A DNA stretch of 64,000 bases from Poriferisulfidus sp963668445 (GCA_963668445.1 OY764335.1:1-64000), one strand, 5' to 3'; counted from the first letter of the stretch, positions 44,107 to 53,861 are shown. Translations and numbers: made by a program. Notes: a model not told the origin generated them from the sequence alone.

Positions 44107-45216
44107 ATGAAATTCACTATTGAACAGCAGCAGCTGATTGAGCCGCTGCGCAAACTGGCTGGAGTTGTCCCCGGCGGCGATCTGGTCTCTGCCATGGGCA
44201 GCATCCTGATCGAACCGAGCGAATCGGGCGTGAAATTCACCGCGACCGACAACAGCCAGCGCTTGGAATTCCAAATCGAGGTGGAAGGCTCCGACCTGGT
44301 TCCCTGTACCATGCCGGCTTCTAAAATGCTTCAAATCTGCGCTAAATTCCCGTCCGATGCGAAGATTGAATTCGAGTTCAACCCGGGCGACAAAAGTATG
44401 GCGTTCCGCTACGGGCGGAGCCGCTACACCGTGGTGACCGACGATCCGGACAAGTTTCCGAGCATGGCGTCCGAAGATGAGGAGACGATCCTGTCCCTTC
44501 CGGAGCGCACCCTGCTCTCGCTGCTTTCCCGCGTCCGCTACGCAGCTTCCAAAAACGATATGCGCTACTACCTGATGGGCGTGCTGCTGGATATCCGACC
44601 GGACCGGATGACCGCTGCGGCAACGGACGGGCATCGCATGGCGGTAGCGGAAGAGGAATTGGAAACAGGCTTGCCGGAACCGCGGCAGCTGATCATTCCC
44701 AACAAGGGCGTGGAGGAACTGGTCAATGTGTTGGCCGACCGGGACGAGCCGGTGGCGCTCAATCTCGCCGACAACAGCCTGCGTTTGGATTTGCCGGGCA
44801 ACCGTTCGGGGTTCCAGACCATTCTTGTCGATGGGAAATATCCGGAATACCAGTCGGTCATTCCGACCGATCGCAACGCCAACGCCGCAGTCGGGCGCGA
44901 GGCCCTGATCGCGGCGACGGAACGCCTAATGGCCGTTTCGGATACGAAGATGAAAGGCGTAAAACTGGATTTCGGCGCGGAACTGAAAGTCAGCACGGAA
45001 AATGCCGCAGGCGATACCGGAGAGGAAACCTTCGAATTGGAGCACCCTATCGAGGTCGCCATTGCCCTGAATATTGATTATCTTCTGGAAACGCTGCGGA
45101 ACATGGCGGGCGAGCAAGTCATGTTTAGCCTCAAGGACGGGGTCAGCAGCGTGATGATTACGCCGCCGGAGGACGCGCCCCGCGAGAAGCACATCATCAT
45201 GCCGTTGCGGACCTGA
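44107..45216 (+). CDS. dnaN: DNA polymerase III beta subunit (sliding clamp)
   Basis: The sliding clamp that holds the polymerase on DNA. The 369-residue protein has the three-domain pattern, starting MKFTIEQQQLIEPLRKLAGV, with SMAFRYGRSRYTV and the middle LMGVLLDIRPDRMTAAATDGHRMA. It ends in the usual hydrophobic clamp terminus (HIIMPLRT). recF follows 5 bases after the stop. Confidence 0.98.
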   Translation: MKFTIEQQQLIEPLRKLAGVVPGGDLVSAMGSILIEPSESGVKFTATDNSQRLEFQIEVEGSDLVPCTMPASKMLQICAKFPSDAKIEFEFNPGDKSMAFRYGRSRYTVVTDDPDKFPSMASEDEETILSLPERTLLSLLSRVRYAASKNDMRYYLMGVLLDIRPDRMTAAATDGHRMAVAEEELETGLPEPRQLIIPNKGVEELVNVLADRDEPVALNLADNSLRLDLPGNRSGFQTILVDGKYPEYQSVIPTDRNANAAVGREALIAATERLMAVSDTKMKGVKLDFGAELKVSTENAAGDTGEETFELEHPIEVAIALNIDYLLETLRNMAGEQVMFSLKDGVSSVMITPPEDAPREKHIIMPLRT

Positions 45217-45221
45217 GTCCG

Positions 45222-46319
45222 GTGCGGCTCTCCAGTCTGGAAATCCGCGGCCTGCGCTGCCTGAAGCATGTTCCCGAACTGGAGTTGCACCCGCAGTTGA
45301 ATCTGATTACCGGTGCCAATGCCGCCGGCAAGACGACGTTTCTGGAAGCGATCGACCTGCTGGCGCGCGCCCGCAGTTTCCGTGCGACGCAGCCGCGGCA
45401 ACTGATCGCGCGGGGCGAATCCGAATACCTTTTGCGGGGACGGGTCGTGCCGTCCGTCGCGAATACGGACGAAAAAGGCTTCCAGCTAAGCCAGCGGCGC
45501 ACGGCCGAACAGCGCGAATTGCGTTGCGACGGCGAGAATCTGAAGAGCTTGGCCGAACTCGCGACGCGCCTTGCCGTGCAGTCCATCCATCCGGACAGCC
45601 ATGCCCTGGTGCATGGGCCCCCGGCAGCCCGGCGTGCGTGGCTGGATTGGGGCGTGTTCCACGTGGAACCCGAATACCGGCGCGCTTGGGCGATCTACCA
45701 GCGCGCCCTGAAGCAGCGCAATGCCGCGCTGAAGGCGCGGCGGCAGGAACCGACGCAATGGGACGGCCCTCTGGCGGAGGCCGGCGAGGCGATGCATGCC
45801 ATGCGGCGCTCCTATCTGGACGAAGTGCGCGACCCCATCGAGGGGTTTGCGCAAATCCTGCTGCCCGGCCTGCAGCCCGAAGTCGACTATCGGCCGGGCT
45901 ACGACGTTCGGGCCGGGCTGGCGGCGATGCTGGCCGAAAGCCTGGACGCCAGCCGCGCCGCCGGAGCGACCTCGGTCGGGCCGCACCGTGCCGAACTCGC
46001 ACTGGCGCTGGACGGGCTGCCGGCCGGCCGCACCGCATCGCGGGGGCAAACCAAACTGCTGTCGTGCTGCCTGCTTCTGGCGCAGGTGGCGCTGTTTCAG
46101 GAACTGCGCGGGGAAAACTGCGTGCTGCTGTTCGACGACCTGACCGCGGAACTGGATGCGGCGCATTTGGGCCGCCTGTTCGAGGCCCTCGACGGCTGCG
46201 AAGCGCAGCTGTTCGCCACCCGCATCGGAGGCCCGGGCGAACGGCTTCCGGAAGCTGCGGCAGGGCGCATGTTCCATGTGGAACACGGGACTGTTTCATT
46301 GACAGAAACGGGGGGTTAG
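45222..46319 (+). CDS. recF: Recombination mediator RecF
   Basis: SMC-like ATPase that loads RecA at gaps. The 365-residue protein has Walker A GANAAGKT (residues 31-38), a C-terminal signature SRGQTKLLSCCLLLAQ and Walker B CVLLFDDLTAELD. GTG start (RLSSLEIRGLRCL follows), 5 bases after dnaN. Two parS-like palindromes lie inside the coding region. Confidence 0.96.
   Translation: MRLSSLEIRGLRCLKHVPELELHPQLNLITGANAAGKTTFLEAIDLLARARSFRATQPRQLIARGESEYLLRGRVVPSVANTDEKGFQLSQRRTAEQRELRCDGENLKSLAELATRLAVQSIHPDSHALVHGPPAARRAWLDWGVFHVEPEYRRAWAIYQRALKQRNAALKARRQEPTQWDGPLAEAGEAMHAMRRSYLDEVRDPIEGFAQILLPGLQPEVDYRPGYDVRAGLAAMLAESLDASRAAGATSVGPHRAELALALDGLPAGRTASRGQTKLLSCCLLLAQVALFQELRGENCVLLFDDLTAELDAAHLGRLFEALDGCEAQLFATRIGGPGERLPEAAAGRMFHVEHGTVSLTETGG
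45655..45670. other. parS-like site 1 (ParB-binding) in recF
   Basis: TGTTCCACGTGGAACC, a 16-base near-palindrome equal to the parS sequence I remember for Pseudomonas. It encodes VFHVEP within RecF. Origin-proximal position fits chromosome-segregation sites. Confidence 0.75.
46270..46285. other. parS-like site 2 in recF 3' end
   Basis: TGTTCCATGTGGAACA differs from a perfect parS palindrome at one central base. It lies 615 bases from the first site. The pair strengthens the case that both are functional. Confidence 0.6.
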
Positions 46320-46328
46320 AAGTACAAT
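46299..46328 (+). promoter_or_regulatory. gyrB promoter (TTGACA-N18-TACAAT)
   Basis: Perfect -35 TTGACA at 46299-46304 and -10 TACAAT at 46323-46328, 18 bases apart, in the end of recF and 53 bases before the gyrB ATG. The strongest standard promoter seen in the window. Confidence 0.75.
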
Positions 46329-46380
46329 AGACGCGGCCTTAGAGCCCGTCTCGAGCTTCCCCGAGGGCCCTACTGGAATC

Positions 46381-48774
46381 ATGGCATACGATGCATCCTC
46401 GATCAAGGTTCTCAAGGACCTTGAAGCCGTCCGCAAGCGTCCCGGCATGTACATCGGCGACACCGACGACGGCACGGGTCTGCACCACATGGTCTTCGAG
46501 GCGGTCGACAACTCGGTGGACGAAGCCATGGCGGGCCATTGCACCGAGATCCGCGTGTCCATCAACGAAGACGGCTCGGTGTCCGTTACCGACGACGGCC
46601 GCGGCATTCCGACCGAAATGCACGAGGAAGGGCGCCCGGCGGCGGAACTGGTGATGACCACCCTGCACGCCGGGGGCAAGTTCGACGCGAACTCCTACAA
46701 GGTTGCCGGAGGCCTGCACGGCGTCGGCATTTCCGTCGTGAATGCCTTGTCCGAACGCTTGGATCTGACCATTGACCGCGTCGGCAAGCGCTGGCGCCAG
46801 AAGTATGCCATGGGCATTCCGGAGACGGAGTTCATGGATGCCGGGCCATCCGACCGTACTGGCACCAGCATCCGGTTCTGGCCTTCCCGCGACGTGTTCA
46901 GCAGCGTCGTCTTCCAGTACGAGACGCTGGCCGGGCGCTTGCGCGAACTGTCGTTCCTCAACTCCGGCGTGCGCATCTATCTCGAAGATCACCGCAGCGG
47001 CAAGCGCGACGAATTCCATTATGAGGGCGGCATCGTCGCATTCGTCAAGTACAGCAATGCCGGCAAGGAGCCGCTGCACCCCACGGTCGTGTCGATCTCC
47101 GGCCGCCAAGATGCCATGCTCGTCGAGGCCGCGCTGCAATGGAACGTCGGCTACCACGAAAACGTCCTGTGCTACACCAACAACATCCCGCAGCGCGACG
47201 GCGGCACGCACCTGACCGGCTTTCGTGCCGCGCTGACACGCACCATCAACGCCTACGTGGAGAAGGAAGGCCTCGCCCGGCAAATGTCGGCGGAACTGAC
47301 CGGCGAGGACACCCGGGAAGGGCTGACGGCGGTGCTTTCTGTCAAGGTGCCGGATCCGAAGTTTTCGTCGCAGACCAAGGAAAAGCTGGTGTCGTCCGAA
47401 GTGCGCGGGGCCGTCGAGAGCGTGCTGGGCGATCGGCTTCGCGACTTCTTTCTGGAGAATCCGGCAGAGGCGCGGCCGATTGTGGAGAAGATCGTGCGGG
47501 CGGCCGAAGTGCGCGAACTGGCCCGCAAGGTGCGCGAGACGGCGCAGCGCAAAAGCGTGTTCGATGTCGGCGGGCTTCCGGGCAAGCTCGCGGATTGCCA
47601 GGAGCGGGATCCGGCGCGTTCGGAACTGTTCCTGGTCGAGGGCGATTCCGCCGGCGGCTCGGCCAAGCAGGGCCGCGACCGGGCTACCCAGGCGATCCTG
47701 CCGTTGAAAGGCAAGATCCTGAACGTCGAGAGGGCGCGGCTGGACCGCATTCTGGCCTCGGACGAAATCACCGCGCTGATCACGGCGCTTGGCGCCGGCA
47801 TCAAGGACGAGTTCGACATCGCGCGCCTGCGCTACCACCGCATCATCATCATGACGGACGCGGATGTGGACGGCGCCCATATTCGCACCCTGCTGCTGAC
47901 ATTCCTGTTCCGCGAAATGCGCGAACTGATCGACCGCGGGCACGTCTACATCGCGCAGCCGCCGTTGTACAAAGTCAAAAAAGGCAAGAAGGAGAAATAC
48001 CTGCTGGACGACGAGGAGCTTGACGCGCACCTTCAGAAGGAGGCGTTGGAGGATGCCAGACTGCATCCGAACGGCGGGGACGCGGCATTGGCGGACGCCG
48101 AACTGGAAGAAATGATGGATCTGTGCCGGCGCGCGAAGACGAGCATGGCGCGTCTGGCGGTGCGGCACGACCGGGAGTTTCTGGAGCATCTGCTGCGCAT
48201 CCCCGGACCGGCGGATGAAGCGCCCGAGCCGGACGCGCTTCAGGCTTGGGGCGAGGCCCTGATGGCGCGGGCGCAGGAGCGGGGGCCGGAGAGCCGCGAG
48301 TACCAGTGCGCCGTGGAGCAGGATCCGGCCACCGGGCCGTGCTTGATGCTGAAGCGCGTTGCCGACGGCCTGGCATCGACCGACATCTACTATCAGGATT
48401 TCTTCGCGGCCAAAGAATACCAATGCATTCGCGCCTATGCGGCCGCCCAGCAGAAGCTGTCCCTCAACGGAGCCCGCATGGAACGCAAATCGCATGCGAA
48501 GACGGCCGAAGACTTCACGGAGCTTTACGAATGGCTGCTGGCCGAGGCCCGCCAGGGCCAGACCATCCAGCGCTATAAAGGGCTTGGCGAGATGAATCCG
48601 GAACAGCTGTGGGAGACGACGATGCGGCCGGGTTACCGGCGCCTGCTCAAGGTGGACATCGGCGATGCCAGCGCGGCCGACAGGCTGTTCGATACCCTGA
48701 TGGGCGAGGGCGTGGAAGCGCGGCGCAGCTTCATTACGGAAAACGCCCTGAAGGCGGACAATATCGACATCTAG
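46381..48774 (+). CDS. gyrB: DNA gyrase subunit B
   Basis: ATPase subunit of gyrase. The 797-residue protein has the GHKL ATPase domain (EAVDNSVDEAMAGHC, GGLHGVGISVVNALS) and the TOPRIM domain (LVEGDSAGGSAKQGRD, MTDADVDGAHIRTLLL). It also has the extra C-terminal region usual for gammaproteobacterial GyrB, ending GDASAADRLFDTLMG. ATG start MAYDASSIKVLKDLEAVRKR. Has its own promoter at the end of recF. Confidence 0.98.
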   Translation: MAYDASSIKVLKDLEAVRKRPGMYIGDTDDGTGLHHMVFEAVDNSVDEAMAGHCTEIRVSINEDGSVSVTDDGRGIPTEMHEEGRPAAELVMTTLHAGGKFDANSYKVAGGLHGVGISVVNALSERLDLTIDRVGKRWRQKYAMGIPETEFMDAGPSDRTGTSIRFWPSRDVFSSVVFQYETLAGRLRELSFLNSGVRIYLEDHRSGKRDEFHYEGGIVAFVKYSNAGKEPLHPTVVSISGRQDAMLVEAALQWNVGYHENVLCYTNNIPQRDGGTHLTGFRAALTRTINAYVEKEGLARQMSAELTGEDTREGLTAVLSVKVPDPKFSSQTKEKLVSSEVRGAVESVLGDRLRDFFLENPAEARPIVEKIVRAAEVRELARKVRETAQRKSVFDVGGLPGKLADCQERDPARSELFLVEGDSAGGSAKQGRDRATQAILPLKGKILNVERARLDRILASDEITALITALGAGIKDEFDIARLRYHRIIIMTDADVDGAHIRTLLLTFLFREMRELIDRGHVYIAQPPLYKVKKGKKEKYLLDDEELDAHLQKEALEDARLHPNGGDAALADAELEEMMDLCRRAKTSMARLAVRHDREFLEHLLRIPGPADEAPEPDALQAWGEALMARAQERGPESREYQCAVEQDPATGPCLMLKRVADGLASTDIYYQDFFAAKEYQCIRAYAAAQQKLSLNGARMERKSHAKTAEDFTELYEWLLAEARQGQTIQRYKGLGEMNPEQLWETTMRPGYRRLLKVDIGDASAADRLFDTLMGEGVEARRSFITENALKADNIDI

Positions 48775-48780
48775 ACCGGC

Positions 48781-50820
48781 ATGGGCGCGCCCAACCCCCT
48801 GCTGGAAGGCCGCCGTCTGCCTGCATTCGGCGCGGTCGCGCCGGAGCATGCGGAACCGGCCATCGACCGGATCATTCAGGACAATCGGGACTTGATTGCC
48901 CGACTTGATGCCGAGGCCCCGTCCGAGGCGACGCTGCTGCTGCCGCTGGAAGCTGCGGAAGCGCGGCTGCAGGAAGCCTTCTCGCCGGTCCGGCACTTGA
49001 GGGCCGTCCTCGGAGGGCCCGAATGGCGGGATGCCTACAATGCATGCTTGGCTAAAATAACGGAATATAATACTGAATTATCGCAAAATAAAGAACTTTA
49101 CGAGCAATTCGTAAAAATAAAGGAAGGCGAGGAATGGGCTCGCCTGTCGCCTGCGCGGCAGGCCGAAGTCGCGCATGCGTTGCGCGATTTCCGTCTCGGC
49201 GGCGTGCATCTTCCTGAGCGGGAGAAGGCCCGCTTCGCGGAGCTTGAAGCGGAACTGGCGGTATGCTGCGCCCGCTTCACCGACAACGTGACGGATGCGA
49301 CGAGCGCATGGTCCCTCTGTCTGGAGGATGCCTCGCGCTTGGACGGCATGCCAAGCGGTTACCGCGACATCATGCGCGACGATGCGGCGGCGCATGGGAA
49401 ATCCGGATGGCGCGTCAATTTGACGCCGCCGTGCGTACAGGCCGTGCTCACGCACGCCCGGGACCGCGACTTGCGCTATGCCGTGTACGAAGCGCATGCC
49501 ACGCGCGCTTCCGATCAGGGCCCGCATGCTGGAGCCTATGACAACACGGAACTGATCGGGCGGCTTCTCGAACTGCGCTTCGAGAAGGCGCGGCTGCTGG
49601 GCTTCGAAACGATCGCCCACCATGCGTTGGCGACCCGCATGGCGAAAAGCCCGGAGGAGGTGCTTGCCTTTCTGCGCGACTTGCTTGATCGGGCCCGGAG
49701 CAAGGCGCAGAATGAACTGGAATCTTTGCGGCAATTCGCCGAAAATGAATTGGGGCTGAAGGAGCTGCAGCGTTGGGACTTGGCATGGGTGGGCGAGAAG
49801 ATGCGGGCGGCGGAGCTGGGCCTGAAGGATGAGGAGCTCAAGCCGTATTTCGCCGCGGATGCGACGGCGGCCGGCATGCTCGAATTGGCGGCCGGCCTGT
49901 TCCAGCTGGAAATTTCCCGCCGCGACGGCGTTGCGGTCTGGCATCCGGATGTGCAGTTCTACGAACTCCGGGACGCCGGCGGAGAGATCATCGGGCAGTT
50001 CTATCTCGATCCGTATGCGCGATCGGGCAAGCATGGCGGCGCATGGATGGATGTCTGCGCCCAACGCCGCCGCGGCGGCGGCGGCGTCCAGCCGCCCGTC
50101 GCGTATCTGACCTGCAATGGGTCGCCGCCGGCCGGCGACGCGCCGGCGCTGCTGACGCACAGCGATGCGGTCACCTTGTTCCACGAGTTCGGGCACGGCC
50201 TGCATCATATGCTGACGCGCGTGGACTGCGCCGGAGTCTCCGGCATTGAGGGCGTGGAATGGGATGCCGTGGAATGGCCTAGCCAGTGGATGGAGAACTG
50301 GTGCTGGGAGCCGGAAGTGCTGCGGCGTTTCGCACGCCACTACCGAACGGGCAAGCCGATTCCCGAGGCGCTGATGGATCGCTTGCAGGCAAGCCGCCGG
50401 TTCCATGCCGGCTTGGCGCTGATGCGGCAATTGGAGTTCGCGCTGTTCGATTTCCGGCTGCATTTGGGGTATCGCCCCGACCGCGGCCCGAAGGCGGCGG
50501 AGTTGCTGGCGGAGATCCGCCAAGACATCGGCTTGCTGGATACGCCGGAGTTCGTGCGTACGGCGCACAGTTTCGAGCATATCTTTTCGGGCGGCTATAC
50601 GGCGGGCTACTACAGCTACAAGTGGGCAGAGGTCTTGTCGGGCGACACCTTCGAGGCGTTCCAGGAAGAGGGCCTGTTCAACCCGGAGACGGCCCGACGG
50701 TTCCGCGAGTGCATGCTGTCCGCCGGCGGCGTGCGCCCGGCGGCCGAGATGTTCCAGGCGTTCCGCGGCCGTCCCCCTCATCCAAGGGCGCTGCTGCGGC
50801 AAATGGGTTTGGCGGCATGA
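48781..50820 (+). CDS. prlC: Oligopeptidase A (M3 metallopeptidase)
   Basis: Cytoplasmic zinc peptidase that degrades oligopeptides and cleaved signal peptides. The 679-residue protein has the zinc motif FHEFGHGLHH (HEFGH near 468-472) and the M3 blocks GQFYLDPYARSGKHGGAW and YSYKWAEVLSGDTFEAF. An approximately 75-base AT-rich patch (49050-49125) in an otherwise GC-rich gene encodes a conserved TEYNTELSQNKELYE segment. It follows gyrB by 6 bases and overlaps xthA by 4. Confidence 0.95.
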   Translation: MGAPNPLLEGRRLPAFGAVAPEHAEPAIDRIIQDNRDLIARLDAEAPSEATLLLPLEAAEARLQEAFSPVRHLRAVLGGPEWRDAYNACLAKITEYNTELSQNKELYEQFVKIKEGEEWARLSPARQAEVAHALRDFRLGGVHLPEREKARFAELEAELAVCCARFTDNVTDATSAWSLCLEDASRLDGMPSGYRDIMRDDAAAHGKSGWRVNLTPPCVQAVLTHARDRDLRYAVYEAHATRASDQGPHAGAYDNTELIGRLLELRFEKARLLGFETIAHHALATRMAKSPEEVLAFLRDLLDRARSKAQNELESLRQFAENELGLKELQRWDLAWVGEKMRAAELGLKDEELKPYFAADATAAGMLELAAGLFQLEISRRDGVAVWHPDVQFYELRDAGGEIIGQFYLDPYARSGKHGGAWMDVCAQRRRGGGGVQPPVAYLTCNGSPPAGDAPALLTHSDAVTLFHEFGHGLHHMLTRVDCAGVSGIEGVEWDAVEWPSQWMENWCWEPEVLRRFARHYRTGKPIPEALMDRLQASRRFHAGLALMRQLEFALFDFRLHLGYRPDRGPKAAELLAEIRQDIGLLDTPEFVRTAHSFEHIFSGGYTAGYYSYKWAEVLSGDTFEAFQEEGLFNPETARRFRECMLSAGGVRPAAEMFQAFRGRPPHPRALLRQMGLAA

Positions 50821-51581
50821 AGATCGCCACTTGGAATGTCAACTCCCTGCGCGTGCGCCTGCCGCATGTGCTGGACTGGTTGGCGGCCAATCCGGTGGAT
50901 GCCTTGTGCCTGCAGGAGACCAAGGTCGTGGACGAGGCGTTTCCGGCGGCGGAGTTCGAGGCGGCAGGCTACGCGGCCGTCTTCGCCGGGCAGAAGACCT
51001 ACAACGGCGTTGCGCTGCTGTCGCGCCGGGCCGCAACGGATGTCGTCGTCGACCTGCCGGGACTGGACGATCCGGAACGGCGGATTCTGGGCGCGACGGT
51101 GGACGGCTGGCGCATCCTCAACCTGTATGTGGTGAACGGCCGGGACCTGGACAACCCCATGTATGCACGCAAGCTGGATTGGCTGGCGAAGGTGGCGGCG
51201 TTTTTGGCGCAGGATGCCGTGCGGCACGAACGCTATGCGGTCGTGGGCGACTTCAATATCGCGCCGGCGGACGCGGACATCTTCGATCTGGACCGCTGGA
51301 GCGGCGGCATTCTGTGCTCGGAGCCGGAACGCGCCGCGCTGCAGGGCATCAAGGCGGCCGGCTTCGAAGATTGCTTCCGGCTGTTCGAGCAGGAGCCGGA
51401 GTCGTTCAGCTGGTGGGATTACCGCCAAGGCGCGTTCCGTCGCAACGACGGGCTGCGCATTGATTTGATTTTGGCGAGTCCTGCCGCCGCCGCCCGCTGC
51501 GCGGCATGCTACATCGACAAGACGCCCCGCGGCTGGGAGCGGCCGTCGGACCATACGCCGGTCGTTGCCGAGTTCAAGTAG
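50817..51581 (+). CDS. xthA: Exodeoxyribonuclease III
   Basis: AP endonuclease/3' exonuclease of base-excision repair. The 254-residue protein has the exonuclease-endonuclease-phosphatase fold: TWNVNSLRVRLP, LCLQETKV (metal-binding Glu), GDFNIAP, RIDLILAS and the C-terminal SDHTPVVAEF. The ATG overlaps the prlC stop (ATGA). Confidence 0.96.
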   Translation: MKIATWNVNSLRVRLPHVLDWLAANPVDALCLQETKVVDEAFPAAEFEAAGYAAVFAGQKTYNGVALLSRRAATDVVVDLPGLDDPERRILGATVDGWRILNLYVVNGRDLDNPMYARKLDWLAKVAAFLAQDAVRHERYAVVGDFNIAPADADIFDLDRWSGGILCSEPERAALQGIKAAGFEDCFRLFEQEPESFSWWDYRQGAFRRNDGLRIDLILASPAAAARCAACYIDKTPRGWERPSDHTPVVAEFK

Positions 51582-51582
51582 C

Positions 51583-51598
51583 GCCGCCGACCGGCGGC
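51583..51598. terminator. Short GC hairpin between convergent genes
   Basis: GCCGCC-GACC-GGCGGC in the 24-base gap between xthA and the convergent lipoprotein gene. There is no T-run, so it is a weak terminator candidate. Confidence 0.25.
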
Positions 51599-51605
51599 CG
51601 GAGGA

Positions 51606-52346
51606 TCATTCCAGCGTGGCGCAGCCGTCTTGCGTGCAGCGCAGCACGATGTGGCGGATGCCGGTCAGGCAGGCGACCTCGTACAGGTCTTCTCCCGCAT
51701 CCGCTTTGAGCAGGGACATCTTGCTTTGCTTGAGGCAGCCGGCTCCGGCCAGCGCCGCCGTGGCTTGGGCTTGGAACTTGCCGTGGCGGTATTCCTGAGC
51801 CATGGCGACATCGTCGAGGTCGCGGTCGCCGGTCGCCGGCGCGCCGCCCGTCGTGCGGGGCAGTTCCGGCTCGTCGTAGCCCTCCGGCTCCACTAGGCCT
51901 TCGCTCAGGGCGCGCTTGTACTCGCGCAGCTTCTCGTTGATGATGTAGACCTGCTCGACCGCGGTATCTTCGCAGGCTTCCTGATCTGCGCAGAATGCTT
52001 CCACCTTGATCTTGGCGACGCCGCCATCGAGCGGCACCATGGTGATGCGATACTGATGCTCGGCGCGATGCCGATCCGGTTCTTCGTTGAAGGCGGTGAG
52101 GGTCACCTCGTTCTTTAGCCGCACGGAGAAGCGGGCGTTTTCTTCCAGCCAAGCTTGGGCGACAGCCCACAGGTAATCGCATTCGCGGCCTTGGTTGCAG
52201 GACACGAAGTCTTTGGCGCCCGCTTGGACCAGGTTGTCGCCGGTGTCTTCGCCGATGCCGAGATCGTCGAGGGATAGATCGAGATCGCCGATGCCGCAGC
52301 CAGTTAAGGCTGCGCATAGAGCGGCAGAAAGCAGAATGCGGCGCAT
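51606..52346 (-). CDS. Uncharacterised lipoprotein
   Basis: A 246-residue protein with a lipoprotein signal peptide (lipobox LTGC, C17). The first part of the mature protein is acidic (DLDLSLDDLGIGEDTG), and six further cysteines are spaced so that disulfides are possible (for example CNQGREC, CADQEAC, CLTGIRHIVLRCTQDGC). No domain recognised. It is convergent with xthA. Probably anchored in the outer membrane; function unknown. Confidence 0.7.
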   Translation of the reverse strand: MRRILLSAALCAALTGCGIGDLDLSLDDLGIGEDTGDNLVQAGAKDFVSCNQGRECDYLWAVAQAWLEENARFSVRLKNEVTLTAFNEEPDRHRAEHQYRITMVPLDGGVAKIKVEAFCADQEACEDTAVEQVYIINEKLREYKRALSEGLVEPEGYDEPELPRTTGGAPATGDRDLDDVAMAQEYRHGKFQAQATAALAGAGCLKQSKMSLLKADAGEDLYEVACLTGIRHIVLRCTQDGCATLE

Positions 52347-52551
52347 GGCGCTATTTCGAAATGGTGCGAGCAGGCGAATTATACAGGGGCCTCAGGATTC
52401 TGCGCAGAATGCACGGGTTCAACAACATATTGGACGAAGCAAGCAGCACCGGCGGCGAATGATGGCGTCATAGGCCGCGTGCCGCGGGGGAATTGGCAAT
52501 GCCGCCCGCCATCTGGTATCCTGTGCACCGAAGGAATAAATCTTGGTCGTC
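52347..52551. other. Intergenic region upstream of rph
   Basis: About 205 bases between the divergent lipoprotein and rph genes. It contains a 35-base stretch (52416-52450) similar to one at 25362-25398. No gene seen. Confidence 0.4.
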
Positions 52552-53271
52552 ATGCCAGAACGCCCTAGCGGCCGCGCACCGGACGAATTGCGCTCGATCC
52601 AGTACCTGCGCAACTACATGCGCTATGCTGAAGGCTCCGTGCTGTGCCGCCATGGCGAGACGCGGGTGCTGTGCACAGCGAGTTTCGAGAAGGGCGTGCC
52701 GCGGTGGATGCGTGGCAAGGGCTCCGGCTGGGTGGCGGCGGAATACGGCATGCTGCCGCGTGCGGTGCGCGAACGCATACGGCGCGAAGCGCACAGCGGG
52801 CAAAGCGGGCGCACCATGGAAATCCAGCGCCTGATCGGAAGGTCCTTGCGCGCCGGGATGGATCTGCGGGCCTTGGGCGAGAACACGCTGATGGTGGATT
52901 GCGATGTGCTGCAGGCGGACGGCGGCACGCGCACGGCTTCCATTAACGCCGCATTCATCGCCCTGCAGGATGCGGCGGAACTGCTATGCGAGCGGGGCGT
53001 GCTGAAATCCAATCCCGTGCACGGGCAGATCGCAGCGATTTCCGCCGGCATCGTGGGCGGCCGGGCATTGCTGGATCTGGATTACGCAGAGGATTCCAAA
53101 GCCGAGACGGATCTGAACATCGTCATGAACGATGCCGGGGGGTTGGTGGAGATCCAGGGCACGGCGGAGGGGCATGCGTTCCGCCGCCAAGAACTGGATG
53201 CCATGCTGGACCTCGCCACCGAAGGGATCGGCGAGATCCTCGAATTGCAGCGGCAGGCGCGCGCTTCGTGA
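52552..53271 (+). CDS. rph: Ribonuclease PH
   Basis: Phosphorolytic 3' exonuclease that trims tRNA 3' ends. The 239-residue protein has RPSGRAPDELRSIQ at the N-terminus, CRHGETRVLCTASFEKGVPRW, the ARG-type SGRTMEIQRLIGRSLRA and DCDVLQADGGTRTASI. ATG at 52552 rather than the preceding in-frame ATG-less extension. Overlaps rdgB as GTGA. Confidence 0.97.
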   Translation: MPERPSGRAPDELRSIQYLRNYMRYAEGSVLCRHGETRVLCTASFEKGVPRWMRGKGSGWVAAEYGMLPRAVRERIRREAHSGQSGRTMEIQRLIGRSLRAGMDLRALGENTLMVDCDVLQADGGTRTASINAAFIALQDAAELLCERGVLKSNPVHGQIAAISAGIVGGRALLDLDYAEDSKAETDLNIVMNDAGGLVEIQGTAEGHAFRRQELDAMLDLATEGIGEILELQRQARAS

Positions 53272-53861
53272 AGGTCGTTCTGGCGAGCGGCAATCCGGGC
53301 AAGCTGCGGGAATTGGATGCGGTGCTTCGCCCTCTGGGCTGGGAGCTTGCCGCTCAGGAGCAATGGGGCGTTGCCGCAGTCGAGGAGACGGGCGCGACAT
53401 TCGAAGCGAACGCGCTGCTGAAGGCGCGCCATGCGGCCGCATGCACCGGACTGCCGGCGCTGGCCGACGATTCCGGCATCGAAGTGGACGCGCTGGACGG
53501 ACGTCCCGGCGTGCATTCCGCCCGCTACGCCGGACCGCAGTGCGACGACGAAGCGAACAACCGCCTGCTGCTGCAGGAGCTCAAGGGGGTGCCCGACGAA
53601 CGCCGTACGGCGCGCTACCGCTGCGTGATCGCGCTGGCGCGCACGGCCGACGATCCGAAGCCGCTGATCGCGTGCGGCCGGTGGGAGGGCCGCATCCTCC
53701 GGACGCCGTGCGGCACGAACGGCTTCGGCTACGACCCGCTGTTCCATGTGCCGACGCACGGTTGCGCCTCGGCCGAACTTGCGCCGGACGTGAAGAACAC
53801 GCTCAGCCATCGGGGCGCCGCACTGCGCGCGCTGGTGCGGCTGCTCGACGCACCCGAATGA
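53268..53861 (+). CDS. rdgB: XTP/dITP diphosphatase (RdgB/HAM1)
   Basis: Hydrolyses non-canonical purine nucleotides. The 197-residue protein has LASGNPGKLREL at the start, ETGATFEANALLKARHAA, ADDSGIEVDALDG, GFGYDPLFHVP and SHRGAALRAL. GTG start, coupled to rph; its stop overlaps the hemW ATG. The adjacency rph-rdgB-hemW is common in proteobacteria. Confidence 0.97.
   Translation: MKVVLASGNPGKLRELDAVLRPLGWELAAQEQWGVAAVEETGATFEANALLKARHAAACTGLPALADDSGIEVDALDGRPGVHSARYAGPQCDDEANNRLLLQELKGVPDERRTARYRCVIALARTADDPKPLIACGRWEGRILRTPCGTNGFGYDPLFHVPTHGCASAELAPDVKNTLSHRGAALRALVRLLDAPE

Noticed and set aside
46339..48996. An 885-codon open frame antisense to gyrB, and similar long antisense frames over nuo, prlC and accC.
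   Set aside because: They mirror GC-rich coding sequence on the other strand, have low-complexity Arg/Gln/His-rich translations and no recognisable domains.
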